Source: Mesorhizobium sp. M1E.F.Ca.ET.045.02.1.1
GTDB taxonomy: Bacteria > Pseudomonadota > Alphaproteobacteria > Rhizobiales > Rhizobiaceae
DNA length: 64,000 nt
NCBI RefSeq assembly: GCF_003952485.1
Contig: NZ_CP034447.1
Location: 5,222,501-5,286,500, forward strand
Direction of reading: 5' to 3'
Made by a program: the position numbers and the translations under genes. The notes beneath the pieces were generated by a model. It worked only from the letters and a program-made list of their open reading frames with translations, was not told the DNA's origin and searched no databases. Shown piece after piece: positions 8,652 through 20,327 of the stretch. Position 1 is the stretch's first letter. Every line of letters begins with the position of its first letter.

Positions 8652-9251
8652 GTGAAGTCGGTGAGAGGGTTGAAGTCGGTTGCCGCCGCGGCGCTCGCGC
8701 TTGCGCTTGCCGGATGCGCGGCGCTGGGAGGCAAGCCGGCGCCGCTCGATACGTTCGAGCTTTCTGCTCCGGCGGTCGACATGCACGGCCATAGCCGCCG
8801 CCAGATCCTGATCGCCCAGCCTTCTGCGCTGAAGGCGCTGGACAGCCAGAACATCGTCATCAGGCCGTCCGACCAGTCGATCCAGTTCCTCAAGGGCGCG
8901 CAATGGGCGGATCGCCTGCCGCTGATCGTGCAGGCCAGGCTCGCCGAGACCTTCCAGCGTTCCGGCAGTTTTGCCGGCGTCGGCAAGCCGGGCGAGGGGC
9001 TGGCGATCGACTATCAGATCATCGTCGAGGTCCGCTCCTTCGAAGTCCGCGTCGACGGCGGCGAACATGCCGATGTCGACCTGTTCGTGCGCATCCTCAA
9101 CGACCGCAATGGCGAGGTGCGCGCCTCCAAGAGCTTCACCGCGAGCGCGCCGGTCTCCGGCGGCGGCAACGCCGCCTTTGTCGGCGCGCTGGACAACGCC
9201 TTCGGCCAGGCGGCGAAGGACATCGTCCGCTGGACGGACTCGGTGATCTGA
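8652..9251 (+). CDS. ABC-type transport auxiliary lipoprotein (PqiC/LptE-like fold family)
   Basis: A 199-aa lipoprotein. The signal peptide ends in the lipobox LALAGC, with the lipidated cysteine at residue 22. The mature part resembles the ABC-type transport auxiliary lipoprotein family found with MCE operons, which probably docks the MCE tube at the outer membrane. The start is GTG 8652 after a purine-rich stretch. It is the last gene of the operon and is followed by a bidirectional terminator. No separate MlaC-like carrier is encoded nearby. Confidence 0.82.
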   Translation: MKSVRGLKSVAAAALALALAGCAALGGKPAPLDTFELSAPAVDMHGHSRRQILIAQPSALKALDSQNIVIRPSDQSIQFLKGAQWADRLPLIVQARLAETFQRSGSFAGVGKPGEGLAIDYQIIVEVRSFEVRVDGGEHADVDLFVRILNDRNGEVRASKSFTASAPVSGGGNAAFVGALDNAFGQAAKDIVRWTDSVI

Positions 9252-9350
9252 TGGGACTCCATCCGGGTCGCTGAGGCTGTCGTTCCCCTGGCATGAGGCG
9301 TCGGCGACGATATCTATCGCTGCTCAGGTCACAGGCATGCCGTTCGGACA

Positions 9351-9386
9351 AACAAAAAGGCGGGAGCTTGTCCCGCCTTTTTTGTT
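9351..9386. terminator. Bidirectional rho-independent terminator
   Basis: The stem aaaaaggcggga / tcccgcctttttt has a 5-base loop, with A-run and T-run flanks, so it works on both strands. It sits between the convergent lipoprotein gene (+) and the giant coiled-coil gene (-). Confidence 0.9.
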
Positions 9387-9403
9387 ACTCGCTAACAGCC
9401 GGC

Positions 9404-12400
9404 TCAGTGCAGACGGCCGCTGGCGTGAGCAAGCATGGTGTAGACCTTGCCGGTGTCCGACGTCAGATAGGTCTGCGCCATGATGTTGTCGCGGTCGTTG
9501 CGCGAGACATCCTTGAGCAGCTTCTCGAAGTCGTCGCAGTAGCGGTCCACAGCGGCGCGGAACTCGGCCTCGGCCTGATACTTGCGGCGGATCTCGTCAA
9601 AGGTCTGCTGGCCTTTCAGCGTGTAGAGCCGGCGCGTGAAGACGTCGCGCTCGCCGCGGCGATAGCGGTTCCACAATTCGATCGAGGCGTCATGGTCGAT
9701 GGCGCGCGCGATGTCGACGGACAGCGAATTGAGCGACTCCATGACATGCAGCGGCGAACGCTGGGCAGGGGCCGCGCGCGGCGCTTCCGCCGGGGCGGCC
9801 GGCTTCAGGTTTTCTTCGCGCGAAGCGTTGGTCAGAAGATCGCGCACCCAGCCGCCCTGCTGTGTGCGGCCATTCGGGTCGCGCCGCGGCGCCTCCGCGG
9901 GACGCTCGAGATCGAGCGTACCGCGCAGCGTCGTCTCGGCGAGCGGTGCCTGCGGCGAGCGACGCTCCGGCTGCGGTTGAGGCTGCGGCGCAGGCGGACG
10001 GCGCAGCGGCTGTTCGGCGGGACGGTCCGGCGCCTGCGGTGCAGGGCGCAGGCTGCGGGGCTCGCCGGTCTCGCTGCTGCCGCTGCGGCCGGATTTCGCA
10101 ACGATGTCAGACAGTTCCTTGAGCGCGTTGATCTGCTCGGAGACGGCACGGCGAATGGCCGAGGTCGATTCCTTGGCCTCCTCCGGCATCTCGATCACGC
10201 CCTTCTTGAGCTCGGCGCGGGTGAGGTCCAGCTCGCTCTTGATCGAGCCCGCGGTGCGCCGCATCTCCTCGGTGGCATCGGCAAAGCGCCGCGTCGCCGA
10301 ATCGACGACCTCGGCGATGGCCGTGCGGATCTTCTCCGCCGATTCCATCGTCCGGCCCTCGGCATTCTGCATCGTCTTGCCCACCAGGCTTTCGAACGAG
10401 CGCATCACTTTCTCGAGGTCTTCCGACTTCTTGACCAGGCCGACGGCGAGGTCTTCCAGCGAGGACTGCCGCTCCAGCGTGTGCTCGAGATTGCTCTGAG
10501 CGGAGCTCAGCAGAGCCGAGGCACTCGACAGCAGGCGGCTGTGCTCGTCGAACTTGGTCGCGATCGAGGCAACCTCGCGCAACGTCGCCGACGACAGATC
10601 GGTGAGCCGTGTCGTGTTGGAATCGACGAGGCGCGCCGAACTGGCGAAGGTCTGGGCCGCCTTTTCCGTGGTCGTGGCGAAGCTTTGCGTGCTGCCGGTG
10701 AGGCGTTCCTCGACCTGACCGAGGTTGACCGCCGCCTGGTCGATCAGCTGACCGAGCTGCGCGCTGGAGGTGGACATGCGGCCGATGAGGTCGGCAACGC
10801 TGTCGGCCAGCGTCGAGCGCGCGCCCTCGACGGCCGAAAGCGTCTCGGCCGTGCGGCTGGCGAGCGCGTTGACGAGGGCCGCGTTTTCGCTGCGCAGCTT
10901 CTCGGTCGCCCGCTCGGTGACCTCTTCCATGTTTTTCTGCAGTTCGGAGCCGCCCTGGGCGAAGCGCTCGACCAGAGGACGCGCCGTCTCGTCGAGGATC
11001 TTCGACATCTCGGCCGAACGCGCCGCAAGCATGGTGTTGAGCTCGCGGGTATTGGCGCCGATGGTCTTTGCCGCCTCGTTGGTGCTCTGGCCGATATGCT
11101 GGCCGACGGCGGTGAAGGTTTCGGCGATGACGTTGGCGCGCGAGATGAGCTGCGCCTCGGCGCTCGATACCTGCTCGCTGAGCTTCTGGCCCATCGTTTC
11201 GGCGGTGTGGGCGAGGCGGCTCTCGACGCTCGTCACCTGCTCCTCGACACGGGTAGCGGCCGCGGCCGCGCTCGATGCCAGGCGCTCGTCGGCGCCGGCA
11301 AGCGCCTGCTCGATCTCGCGGGCGTGGACGGCGAGCTCCTGGCCGGTCTGGCGAGCACGATCGGCGACGCGCTGCTCGGTGGCCGCGAATGCGCCGACAA
11401 TGGCGTCGGTATGTTCGCCGATGGTCGAACTGCTGCTGGCGATGCGCGACACCAGGCGGCTGTCGGCATCGTCGAAGATGCGGGCAATTTCAGACGCCCG
11501 CGACGAAAGCGCTTCCGAACCTTCCGCGATGCGCGAGATCAGATGCTGGTCGGCGGCGTCGAAGATGCGGCCGAGGTCGGAGGCGCGTGCGGCCAGCGCC
11601 TCGGCCGATTCGGTGATGCGCATGCTCAGCCGCTCGTCGGCGCCCTCGAAGTTGCGCAGGATGTCGCCGGCGCGCGCCGCCAGCGACTGCGCCGTTTCGA
11701 CCGCGCGAGCGACCAGCTTCTGGTCGGCGGCGTCGAAAGTGCCGGCGATCTCGCCGGCGCGCGCCGCCAGCTTGTCGGCGGTTTCCTCGGCGCGGGCCAT
11801 GAGCGAATTGGACGCATCGTCGGCGCGGGCCATCAGCATGCTGGACGTGTCCTGCGCACGCTCGTGCAGGCGGCGGTCGGCCGCCTCGAAGGCGTTGGCG
11901 ATGTCCTCGGCCCTGGCAAGCAGCGCGGCCGACGTCTGCTCGGCGCGTTCGGCGATCTTGCGGTCGGCATCGCTGAAGGCGGCCCCGGCCTGCTCGTGCA
12001 GCGTGCTGGTGATTTCCATGACCTTGTCGCGCAACGCGCCGGCAACGAAGACGGCGGTCTTCTCCAGCACGCCGCGGACGTTGTCGACGCCGGTCGACAA
12101 TGCACGCTCCATGGTGCCGGCGCGCTCTTCGATGATACCGGTCTGCCTGCTGAAAGCGTGCTCGCGATCGCCGCCGAAATGTCGCTGCTCTTGGCAGCGA
12201 TCTGGTCGATGTGGCCGGACACCGAACGATCGACGTCCTCGCGTGCCTCGGCAAGCTTGGCGAGATCGTCCTCCAGGGCGCGAGCCAGCGTGTCGCGCCC
12301 TTCGGACAGCTTGCCGACATGGCCGGCAATGATGCCGTCGAGTTCCGAGCGGCTTTCCGCCAGCTTTTGCAAGTCGGCTTCGAGCGCACGCTTGAGGATA

Positions 12401-15400
12401 TCGCGGCCCTCGGCGAGCTTCTCCACCTGGCCGGAGACCAGGCCATCGATACCGGCGCGGCTCTCGGCGAGCTTGGCAAGATCCGCCTCGAGAGCACGCG
12501 TGAGCACATCACGGCCCTCCGAAAGCTTCTCGACCTGGGCTGCGACGAGGCCATCGATCGAGGCGCGGCTCTCGGCGAGCTTGGCGAGATCCGCCTCCAG
12601 GGCGCGCTTGAGGATGTCGCGGCCTTCGGCGAGCTTCTCGACCTGGCCGGCGACCAGGCCGTCGATGCTGGAGCGGCTCTCGGCGAGCTTGGCGAGATCG
12701 TCCTCCAAGGCCTTGGACAGTGCCGAGCGGTCCTGCGAGAGCCTGTCGGCGTGGGTCTGCATGAGGCCGCTGGCGTTGGCCATGTCGGCATCGAGGGCGC
12801 GTGAAAGCTCGGCGCGATGGTCGGTGATCTTTTGCGAATGATCGACGATGGCGCCCTGAATGGTGTTGAGGTCCGCTTCCAGCGCGCGCTTGAGGATGTC
12901 GCGGCCTTCCGCCAGCTTCTCGACCTGGCCGGCGACCAGGCCGTCGATGCTGGAGCGGCTCTCGGCCAACTTGGCCAAATCGTCCTCGAGCGACTTCGAC
13001 AGCACCGCGCGGTCCTCGACAAGCCGGTTCTGGTGGTCGGAGATTGCGCCGCCGACCGTCTGCAGGTCGGCCTCCAGGGCCTTCGACAGTTGCGCCCGTT
13101 CCTCCTGCACCCTGTCGGAATGTCCCGCGATGGCACCCCTGATGGTATTGATGTCCGCTTCGAGGGCGCGCTTGAGGATATCGCGCCCTTCGGCGAGCTT
13201 CTCGACCTGGCCGGCGACAAGACCGTCGATCGAGGCGCGGCTCTCGGCCAACTTGGCGAGGTCGGATTCCAGCGTCTGCGACAACAGGCTGCGGTCCTCG
13301 ACGAGCTTGCCGGCATGGCTGTCGATCAGGCTGCGGATGCCGCTCAGGTCGCCTTCCAGCGCGCGGCTGAGTTCGCCCCTGTCTTCCGCGAGCTTGGCCG
13401 AATGGGTCTCGATCAGGTTCCTTATGCCGGAGATGTCGGTCTCAAGCGCCTTGGCGAGCACGGCGCGACCTTCGGCGATCTTCTCGACCTGGCCGGCGAC
13501 CAGGCCATCGATCGAGGCTCGGCTGTCCTGCAGCTTGCCGAGATCGGCTTCCAGCGCGCGCGCTAGGATGTTGCGGCCCTCGGCCAGCTTGCCGACATGG
13601 CCGGCGACCATTTCGTCAATCATTGTACGGGCTTGCACGAGTCTGCCGGAGTCTTCGTTCAAGGCCTGAGACAGGCGGTTGCGACCCTCTTCGAGCTGTT
13701 CGAGGTGGCTGCCCAGCGAAGCGTCGATGGCAGCGTGCGCCTCGTTGACCTTGCGCAGGTCATCTTCCAGCGCGCGAGAGATCAGGCCGCGGCCCTCGGC
13801 CAGTTTCTGGACCTGATTGGCCACGGCGTCGTCGATGCCGGCGCGACTCTCGGCGAATTTCGCGAGATCCTCCTGCATGGCAGCCGCCATACGCTGGCTG
13901 CTTTCGGCCAGCTTCCGGCTGTGGTCTTCGATGGCCTCGTCGATGCCGGCGCGAGCGTCGGCGAGCCGCTGGATGTCGGCGTCGAACGATCGCGACACGA
14001 CGTGGCGGGCGGCTTCCATGCGCCCGGCGAAATCGGTGGCGCGCGCTTCGAGCATGGAGGAGGTCGACGACACGATGTCGGCCATATCGGCGCCGATCTG
14101 GGTCTTGCCCTGATCGATCATCGCCGACAGCGTGTCCTTGCTCTCGGCGAAGGTGCTGGCGATCTCGCGCGCTCGCTCGACCAGCGTCTCGTTGATCTGG
14201 CGGGCGCGTGCCTCGAGCGCGGCATTGAGCTTCTGGGTGCCGGTATCGAGCGCCTCGGCGCGGGTCTGGAACTCGCTGATCAGCGCCTGACCGCGCTCGG
14301 CCAGCGTCCGCTCGATGCCGTTGAGGCTTGCTTCGAACTCGGAGTTGAGCGTGCGTGCAGCGCCGCCGAGCAGCGAGACCATGCCGGTGGTGCGGTCATC
14401 CAGCAGGTCGGTCAGCGAGCGGGTGAGGCCGTCGGTCGTGTCGGTCAGCTTGGCGATGCGGGTGTCGAGCAGGCTGGCGAAGGCCTCGCCCGAGGTCGAC
14501 AGGCGGTCGGTGATCGTATCGAGCCGGGTTTCCACCGAATCGAAGATCGACATCGAGCTTTCGTTGATGCGATCGATCAGCGTGTCGCCGGAATTGTTGA
14601 TCGTCATCGACAGTTTGGTCGAGGCGTTGAGGATCGAGTCGCGAATGATGTCGCTGGCCGAGCCGATCTCGTCGCGCAGCGTCTCATGGGCGCCGGCGAT
14701 CGAGGCACGCACGCGCTCGGCGTGGGTGACGACTGCCTCGCGCTCGCTGCCGAGGCCGTCGACCAGCGAGCGGATGCGAGCCTCGTTCTCGGAATAGGAG
14801 CGCTCGATCTGGCTGACTTCGCTGTGGACGAGCGTTTCGAGCTCGACGGCGCGCGCCAGCGTGCGCTCGATGCCTTCGCCCATCGCCGCCACCTCGCGGC
14901 GCACGGCCTGACCGATCATCATGACGCGGTCCTGGGCAAGGTTCTCCGGCTCGGCGAGGCGGAAGGCCACTTCGGTCATCGATTGCGCGGCAATGCGCAT
15001 TTCCTGGGCGCGCCGGATCATGGCCGCGAAGGCCCAGAACAGGATGACCGGGATGATCGCCGCGACCGCCAGGCCGATCAGCTCGGGGCGGGCGAAGAAC
15101 TGATCGAAGGTGCGGATCTTCCAGATGCTCGGGCCGAACAGCAGGTTGGCAACGCCGCCGGCGCCGGCGATCCACGCAAGCGAAATGAACGCTACGACCC
15201 AGTAGACGGTGCTCGAGGCGCGCCGGTTGAGGCCATGCAGAAGCGTCCGGTAATCCTTCTGGCGGTCATCATTTGCCGGTGTGAAACCGGCAGGGGCCGG
15301 CGTGAAACCGGCTGGCTGCGAAGCGCGCGATTCGACCGGGCGCAGCTCCGCCGGCTTTGGCTGGGGTGCCGCCTTTGCGGCCTGAGGCTCATTTGCCGGC

Positions 15401-15591
15401 TCGATTCTCTGGCTGCGGCCTTCGCGCGCCAATTCGTCCGCGGCCGCCGAAATCTGGGCTTCGAGATCTTCCATCGACGCCGCCATGTCGAGGCCGCCTT
15501 CGTCGCCGTTGAGCTCAAGGTCAAGCGCCTTTTCCCGTTCCGCGGCTACGTCGCTCTCGAGGGATTTCGTCGTCGTCGGTTTCTTAGCCAT
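9404..15591 (-). CDS. Giant repetitive coiled-coil membrane protein (kinesin-like in databases), split by a frameshift
   Basis: About 2,062 aa when one missing base near 12150-12165 is restored. As written, the first frame runs from 15591 and leaves homology near there, and the second frame resumes (recognisable from AFSRQTG) and runs to the stop at 9404. Order: charged N-terminus; Pro/Ala-rich linker; two TM helices at about residues 130-205; then nearly continuous helix. The middle carries 36-residue repeats made of two 18-residue halves (K-L-x-E-x-R), and then a second series with ERAxE/LAARAxE patterns. A Pro/Arg-rich stretch precedes a short folded C-terminus. No motor or ATPase motif is visible, so 'kinesin' is misleading. 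A structural envelope or cytoskeletal role is inference. The start ATG 15591 is the only reasonable one. Confidence 0.8.
12150..12165 (-). other. Single-base frameshift site in the giant coiled-coil gene
   Basis: The upstream frame reads ISAAIAST and then runs into LSAGRPVSSKS, which does not fit. The other frame becomes sensible from AFSRQTGIIEERAG. Inserting one base here joins them as IAST-AFSRQTG. A short A-run at 12153-12155 is one candidate. It may be a real mutation or a sequencing or assembly error. Confidence 0.8.
12240..13870 (-). repeat. In-frame 108-bp tandem/degenerate coding repeats
   Basis: The DNA encoding units such as SIDGLVAGQVEKLAEGRD is repeated many times with a 108-bp period, each unit made of two related 54-bp halves. 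Several units are almost identical at the DNA level (for example around 12400, 12620, 12905, 13180 and 13470), which suggests recent duplication or gene conversion. The period stays in frame. Confidence 0.85.
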
Positions 15592-15874
15592 GCCTTCGCT
15601 ACCCTGTACTAGCTGCCGCGGGACTTATGATTTTGGCCTGATTCTGGCTTGTCTGGTCCCAGACAGGAGGCTGAAAATGGACGTTCGTATCGTAATGACA
15701 CACAGGGGTAAAGAAAACATGCATTCCGGGCGATACGTAAAACTTTAAATATAAGGTTAACGCAAGCGTGATTTGGCTGCCTCTGTGACAACATTTTTCC
15801 CCGGTAGCCGTTAACCCGATGGCGACGCGGATCGCCTATTTTTTTGGGCGCCAGCCGCCTTTTTAGGAGTTGCA
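15592..15874. other. Intergenic region between divergent giant-protein and Hpt genes
   Basis: This AT-richer 283-bp stretch must hold both promoters. It contains TTAA-N8-TTAAC at 15745-15761, close to but not matching the CtrA consensus spacing of seven. No coding sequence was recognised. Confidence 0.5.
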
Positions 15875-16249
15875 GTGCGTATGCGTGGCGAAAGTGGAAT
15901 CGCGTTTTCCATGCCCGGCGGAGACGTGTCGGGAACGGCAGGGTCGCGACCTGTGGATTTGGCCCATTTGGCGCGGCAGACGATGGACGATCGCGCGCTC
16001 GAACAGGAAGTGCTGGCGCTGTTCGTGCAGCAGGCGCTTTCGGTGCGTGACAAGATCCTCGACGCCGATGCCAGGGAACGTGTGCTCCTAGCTCACAGCC
16101 TGAAAGGCTCGGCGCGCGGCATCGGTGCCTTTGCCGTCGCCGAATGCGCCGCAGCCATCGAAAAGCAGCCCGAGGACACCCGCACCCTGAAGAAGCTCGG
16201 CATGCTGATCGACGAAGTGCGGGATTTCATCGCCGCCATCAGCCGCTGA
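15875..16249 (+). CDS. Hpt-domain histidine phosphotransfer protein
   Basis: A 124-aa cytoplasmic protein. The Hpt helix carries AHSLKGSARGIGA, with the phospho-accepting histidine at residue 74 in the canonical H-x-L-K-G-S motif. It has no kinase or receiver domain, so it would relay phosphate between other two-component proteins. It is not ChpT, which is larger and dimeric. Start GTG 15875 sits 6 bp after AGGAG; ATG 15881 is the alternative. The partner is unknown. The hybrid kinase CckA is encoded in this window but 17 kb away. Confidence 0.85.
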   Translation: MRMRGESGIAFSMPGGDVSGTAGSRPVDLAHLARQTMDDRALEQEVLALFVQQALSVRDKILDADARERVLLAHSLKGSARGIGAFAVAECAAAIEKQPEDTRTLKKLGMLIDEVRDFIAAISR

Positions 16250-16387
16250 AGCATCGCGCCGGGAGGATTCGGGCGACGCGTCGGCGAACAGCCATCTTCC
16301 GAAAAACGTCATTTGGTGGCGTTTTCCTGCCGCAGTTGACTTGTGCGGCGGAGTGATTATCTCGGCTGCGACTCCTTCAGGTGACAA

Positions 16388-16708
16388 ATGACCAAGCTGA
16401 CTTTCATCGCCAATGACGGCACTCGATTCGACGTGGAAGCCGAGAACGGCTCGACCGTCATGGAAAACGCGATCCGCAACGCGGTGCCCGGCATCGAGGC
16501 CGAATGCGGCGGCGCCTGCGCCTGCGCGACCTGCCATGTTTATGTCGACGAGGCCTGGATCGCGGAGGTCGGGGAGCCCGAGGCGATGGAAGAGGACATG
16601 CTGGACTTCGCCTATGACGTCCAGCCGAACTCGCGCCTGTCCTGCCAGATCAAGGTGCGCGACGCGCTCGACGGGCTTGTCGTGCGCGTGCCCGAGCGCC
16701 AGGGCTGA
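16388..16708 (+). CDS. Adrenodoxin-type 2Fe-2S ferredoxin
   Basis: A 106-aa ferredoxin. The cluster ligands are Cys40, Cys46, Cys49 and Cys86, giving C-x5-C-x2-C-x36-C exactly as in adrenodoxin/FdxB proteins. An extra Cys44 lies between them. Such ferredoxins pass electrons to P450s, Fe-S assembly or dioxygenases. The next gene is a ferredoxin-NADP reductase, a plausible electron donor. Confidence 0.93.
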   Translation: MTKLTFIANDGTRFDVEAENGSTVMENAIRNAVPGIEAECGGACACATCHVYVDEAWIAEVGEPEAMEEDMLDFAYDVQPNSRLSCQIKVRDALDGLVVRVPERQG

Positions 16709-16761
16709 GCCAACTCTCCATTTTCCAATTTTGCCCGTGGCCGCTTGGCAGCAGGCCATAG

Positions 16762-17835
<1,074 letters not shown>

Positions 17836-17939
17836 AACAAATGGCAGAGCACCTCAGCGCTCTGCCGGTCGCTGAATTGCTCTGGCAGCTTGGCTCAAAA
17901 AGGCCGCGCGGCTACTCCGAGAGCACCGGCGCCGAATGC

Positions 17940-19400
17940 TCAGCCTGGCCCGCGTAACGGCTTTTCCGGCATCAACGCCAACGCGAGGAGCGCCAGGACA
18001 AGCGTGATGCCGGCGGTAAGGAAGATCATCACGAACGGCGTCACCGAGGTGACCTCGATGCGGGTGAGCGAGCCCTCGGCGGCTAAAGGCAAGCCGTAGC
18101 CGAGCGCAACGGCGCCGAGCATTGCGACGCCGAGCGCGCCGCCTAGCGAACGCAGGAACGTCAGCACCCCGGTCGCGACGCCGAGATGCGCGCGGTCGAC
18201 CGCGTTCTGGACCGAAACCGTGCTGACCGGAAAAGTCGTTCCAGTGCCGATGCCGATCAAGGTCGTCAGGATCTCGACTTCGAGCAGCGAAGCTTGGCCC
18301 GCAATGGCGCTGAGCACGCCGATGCACAGGATCGCGAAGGTGATACCGAACATGGCGATGCGCTTGTAGTGGAAGAAGCGCGGGATGGTGCGGCCGCTGA
18401 AGGTGGCGCCGGCGACGGTGCCGAGGAGCAATCCGAGCATGGCCGTGCCGGACTCGCTGACCGAAAGCCCGACGACCGCCTGCAGATAAACCGGCAGATA
18501 GACCGAGATGCCAATGCTGGCCGCCTGCAGCAGGAACATCGACAATGTGCCGGCGAGCACGATCGGATTGCTCAGCACTTCGAGCGAGACCAACGGTTCG
18601 GCGGCGCGCAGCAGTCTGACCGCGAACAGCGCCCAGAACACGGCCGAGCAAGCCACCAGTCCAAGGACTTCCAGTGAGAACCACGGATAGGTGCTGCCGC
18701 CCCAGTTGAGCGCCAGGAGCAGCAGCGCCGTGGCGATCACCAGCAGCACGGCACCCAGCCCGTCGATGCGGTGGTGTTTCGCGGCGATCGGCAGCTTTTT
18801 CAGCGGCCTGTTGATGATCGCCATCGCCAGGAAGCCGAGCGGCAGGTTGATCCAGAAGATCAGCGACCAGTGCAGGTGCTCGGCGAAGGTGCCGCCAAGC
18901 AGAGGCCCGGCAACACTGGCGACGGCCCATGTGCCGGCAATCCAGGCCGCATAACGGGCCCGTTCACGCGGCGGCACGAGGTCGCCAATGACGGTCTGCG
19001 TCAGGGCGAACAGGCCACCGCCGCCAGCGCCCTGGATGGCGCGGCCGATGACCAGCACCAGCATGTTGGGGGCGAGAGCGCTGACCAGCGATCCCAGGAG
19101 AAAAATGAGCACGGCGGCATAGATGACCGGCCGGCGGCCATAGACATCGGAAATCTTGCCGTAGAGCGGCGCCATCGCGGTCGCCGTCAAAAGATAGCCG
19201 GTGACGATCCAGGGCAGGTATTCGGCATGGCCGAGCGCGCGGCCGATCGTCGGCAGGGCAGGGGCGACGATGGTCTGGTCAAGCGCCGCCAGAAGCATCG
19301 ACAAAAGCACGCCGCCGATGATGGCATTCTTCTCGCTCTCGCTCATCAGTGGCGAGGTTGTCGTTCCCATCGTCGTGCGATTGTCGACGGTCTGGTCCAT
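17940..19400 (-). CDS. MFS multidrug exporter, DHA2 family (14 TM, EmrB-like)
   Basis: A 486-aa inner-membrane protein. It contains LAALDQTIVAPALPTIGR, the motif D1 region of the DHA2 drug:H+ antiporters, then GKISDVYGRRPV (motif A), and about fourteen hydrophobic segments. Its substrate is unknown. No membrane-fusion partner (EmrA) is adjacent, so it may act alone. It is convergent with the ferredoxin reductase. Confidence 0.87.
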   Translation of the reverse strand: MDQTVDNRTTMGTTTSPLMSESEKNAIIGGVLLSMLLAALDQTIVAPALPTIGRALGHAEYLPWIVTGYLLTATAMAPLYGKISDVYGRRPVIYAAVLIFLLGSLVSALAPNMLVLVIGRAIQGAGGGGLFALTQTVIGDLVPPRERARYAAWIAGTWAVASVAGPLLGGTFAEHLHWSLIFWINLPLGFLAMAIINRPLKKLPIAAKHHRIDGLGAVLLVIATALLLLALNWGGSTYPWFSLEVLGLVACSAVFWALFAVRLLRAAEPLVSLEVLSNPIVLAGTLSMFLLQAASIGISVYLPVYLQAVVGLSVSESGTAMLGLLLGTVAGATFSGRTIPRFFHYKRIAMFGITFAILCIGVLSAIAGQASLLEVEILTTLIGIGTGTTFPVSTVSVQNAVDRAHLGVATGVLTFLRSLGGALGVAMLGAVALGYGLPLAAEGSLTRIEVTSVTPFVMIFLTAGITLVLALLALALMPEKPLRGPG

Positions 19401-19622
19401 GCGTCATTCTTTCAAACAAAGGCTGGTTCGCGGTCCGCAAACGCGACCGGCTCGGGCGTCTTCCGCCTGTCGTTCGGGTCTCTTGTTCTTGAAGCCCGCC
19501 TGCCGGCGAACCCGATATATGTCGTTCGATATAGGCCGTTTTCGACCGCCGCTCGAAAGTTTTTCGAATCTGGCACCATGTTTAGGGCGGGATTGGCCTT
19601 CGCGGGGGCGCCGCTCCAACGA

Positions 19623-20243
19623 TCAAGCCGGCGGCAATTGGCCGCTTTGGATGCGCTGCATCCGGTAGCGCAGAAGCCGGATGATCCGGCTTTCGAAGTT
19701 GACGCTTTCGACGCGGTCGAACTGCACCTGGGCGCGGTCGTGCCGGGCGAGGACGGCGGCCGAGATCTCGGCGGCCTTCGCCTTCGCGGCTTCGCAGGTC
19801 TTCTGCGGATAGGTCGCCCTCAGCGCATCCTCGAGTTCGCGCGCGTGGTTCTTGGCGATCTCGACATGGCGCTCCTCGTGGCGCTTGATGTCCGCCGACA
19901 GCGTGTCCCAGAACAGCCTGACTTCAGGATCGGCCTTGCGCGGCCGCCGCCATTCCGGAAGGATGACCTTGACCTTCACGGTAACCTGCGCATTGGCGAT
20001 CCGGCAGGAATTCGCCGTCTGCGCGTAGCTGACGCGGGTGGTGAAAGCCATCTGCGTTGCGCCCGGGTGCCTGGAGCCGGTACTCTTCACCTCGGGGCCG
20101 TTTTTCGTCAGCTGCTTTTCGATATCGTCCAGCGTGCGGCCGGTGACGCTGAAATAGCTGTAGGTCTTCACCAGGCTGGCCGCGCCGGCCGGCATGACGG
20201 CGAGGATGAGCATCAGGGCGCAGAGCGGGGAGCGGTTCATCAT
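19623..20243 (-). CDS. DUF922 secreted probable zinc-dependent protease
   Basis: A 206-aa exported protein with a signal peptide (residues 1-22, ending AGAAS). The metal motif is HEERH at about residue 122, the His-Glu-x-x-His of DUF922 proteins. Activity has been inferred for the family from the motif only. Start codons at 20243 and 20240 are both possible; AGAGG lies just upstream. It is divergent from folP with 84 bp between. Confidence 0.8.
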   Translation of the reverse strand: MMNRSPLCALMLILAVMPAGAASLVKTYSYFSVTGRTLDDIEKQLTKNGPEVKSTGSRHPGATQMAFTTRVSYAQTANSCRIANAQVTVKVKVILPEWRRPRKADPEVRLFWDTLSADIKRHEERHVEIAKNHARELEDALRATYPQKTCEAAKAKAAEISAAVLARHDRAQVQFDRVESVNFESRIIRLLRYRMQRIQSGQLPPA

Positions 20244-20327
20244 GTTGCCTCTTCACGCACCTTGCTTTACGGCCGTTGCCGGCGCAACGAAATTGATTTC
20301 GCGCGGATCACACATGGTTGATGGACA

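Noticed and set aside
9293..12841. Very long plus-strand open frame (over 1,100 codons)
   Set aside because: It is antisense to the coiled-coil gene. The frame is open because of GC-rich codon bias and the product has no recognisable motifs.
12240..13870. CRISPR-like regularly spaced repeats
   Set aside because: The repeats are in-frame coding units of one protein with a 108-bp period, have no unique spacers, and no cas genes are nearby.
13597..15612. Long plus-strand open frame antisense to the N-terminal half of the giant protein
   Set aside because: Same reason: a GC-rich shadow without ribosome binding site or domains.
15745..15761. CtrA-type box TTAA-N8-TTAAC between the giant protein and Hpt genes
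   Set aside because: The consensus spacing is seven, here it is eight. Too weak to list as a site without binding data.
17847..17868. Inverted repeat gcagagc...gctctgc after the ferredoxin reductase
   Set aside because: Short stem and no T-run, so termination is not supported.
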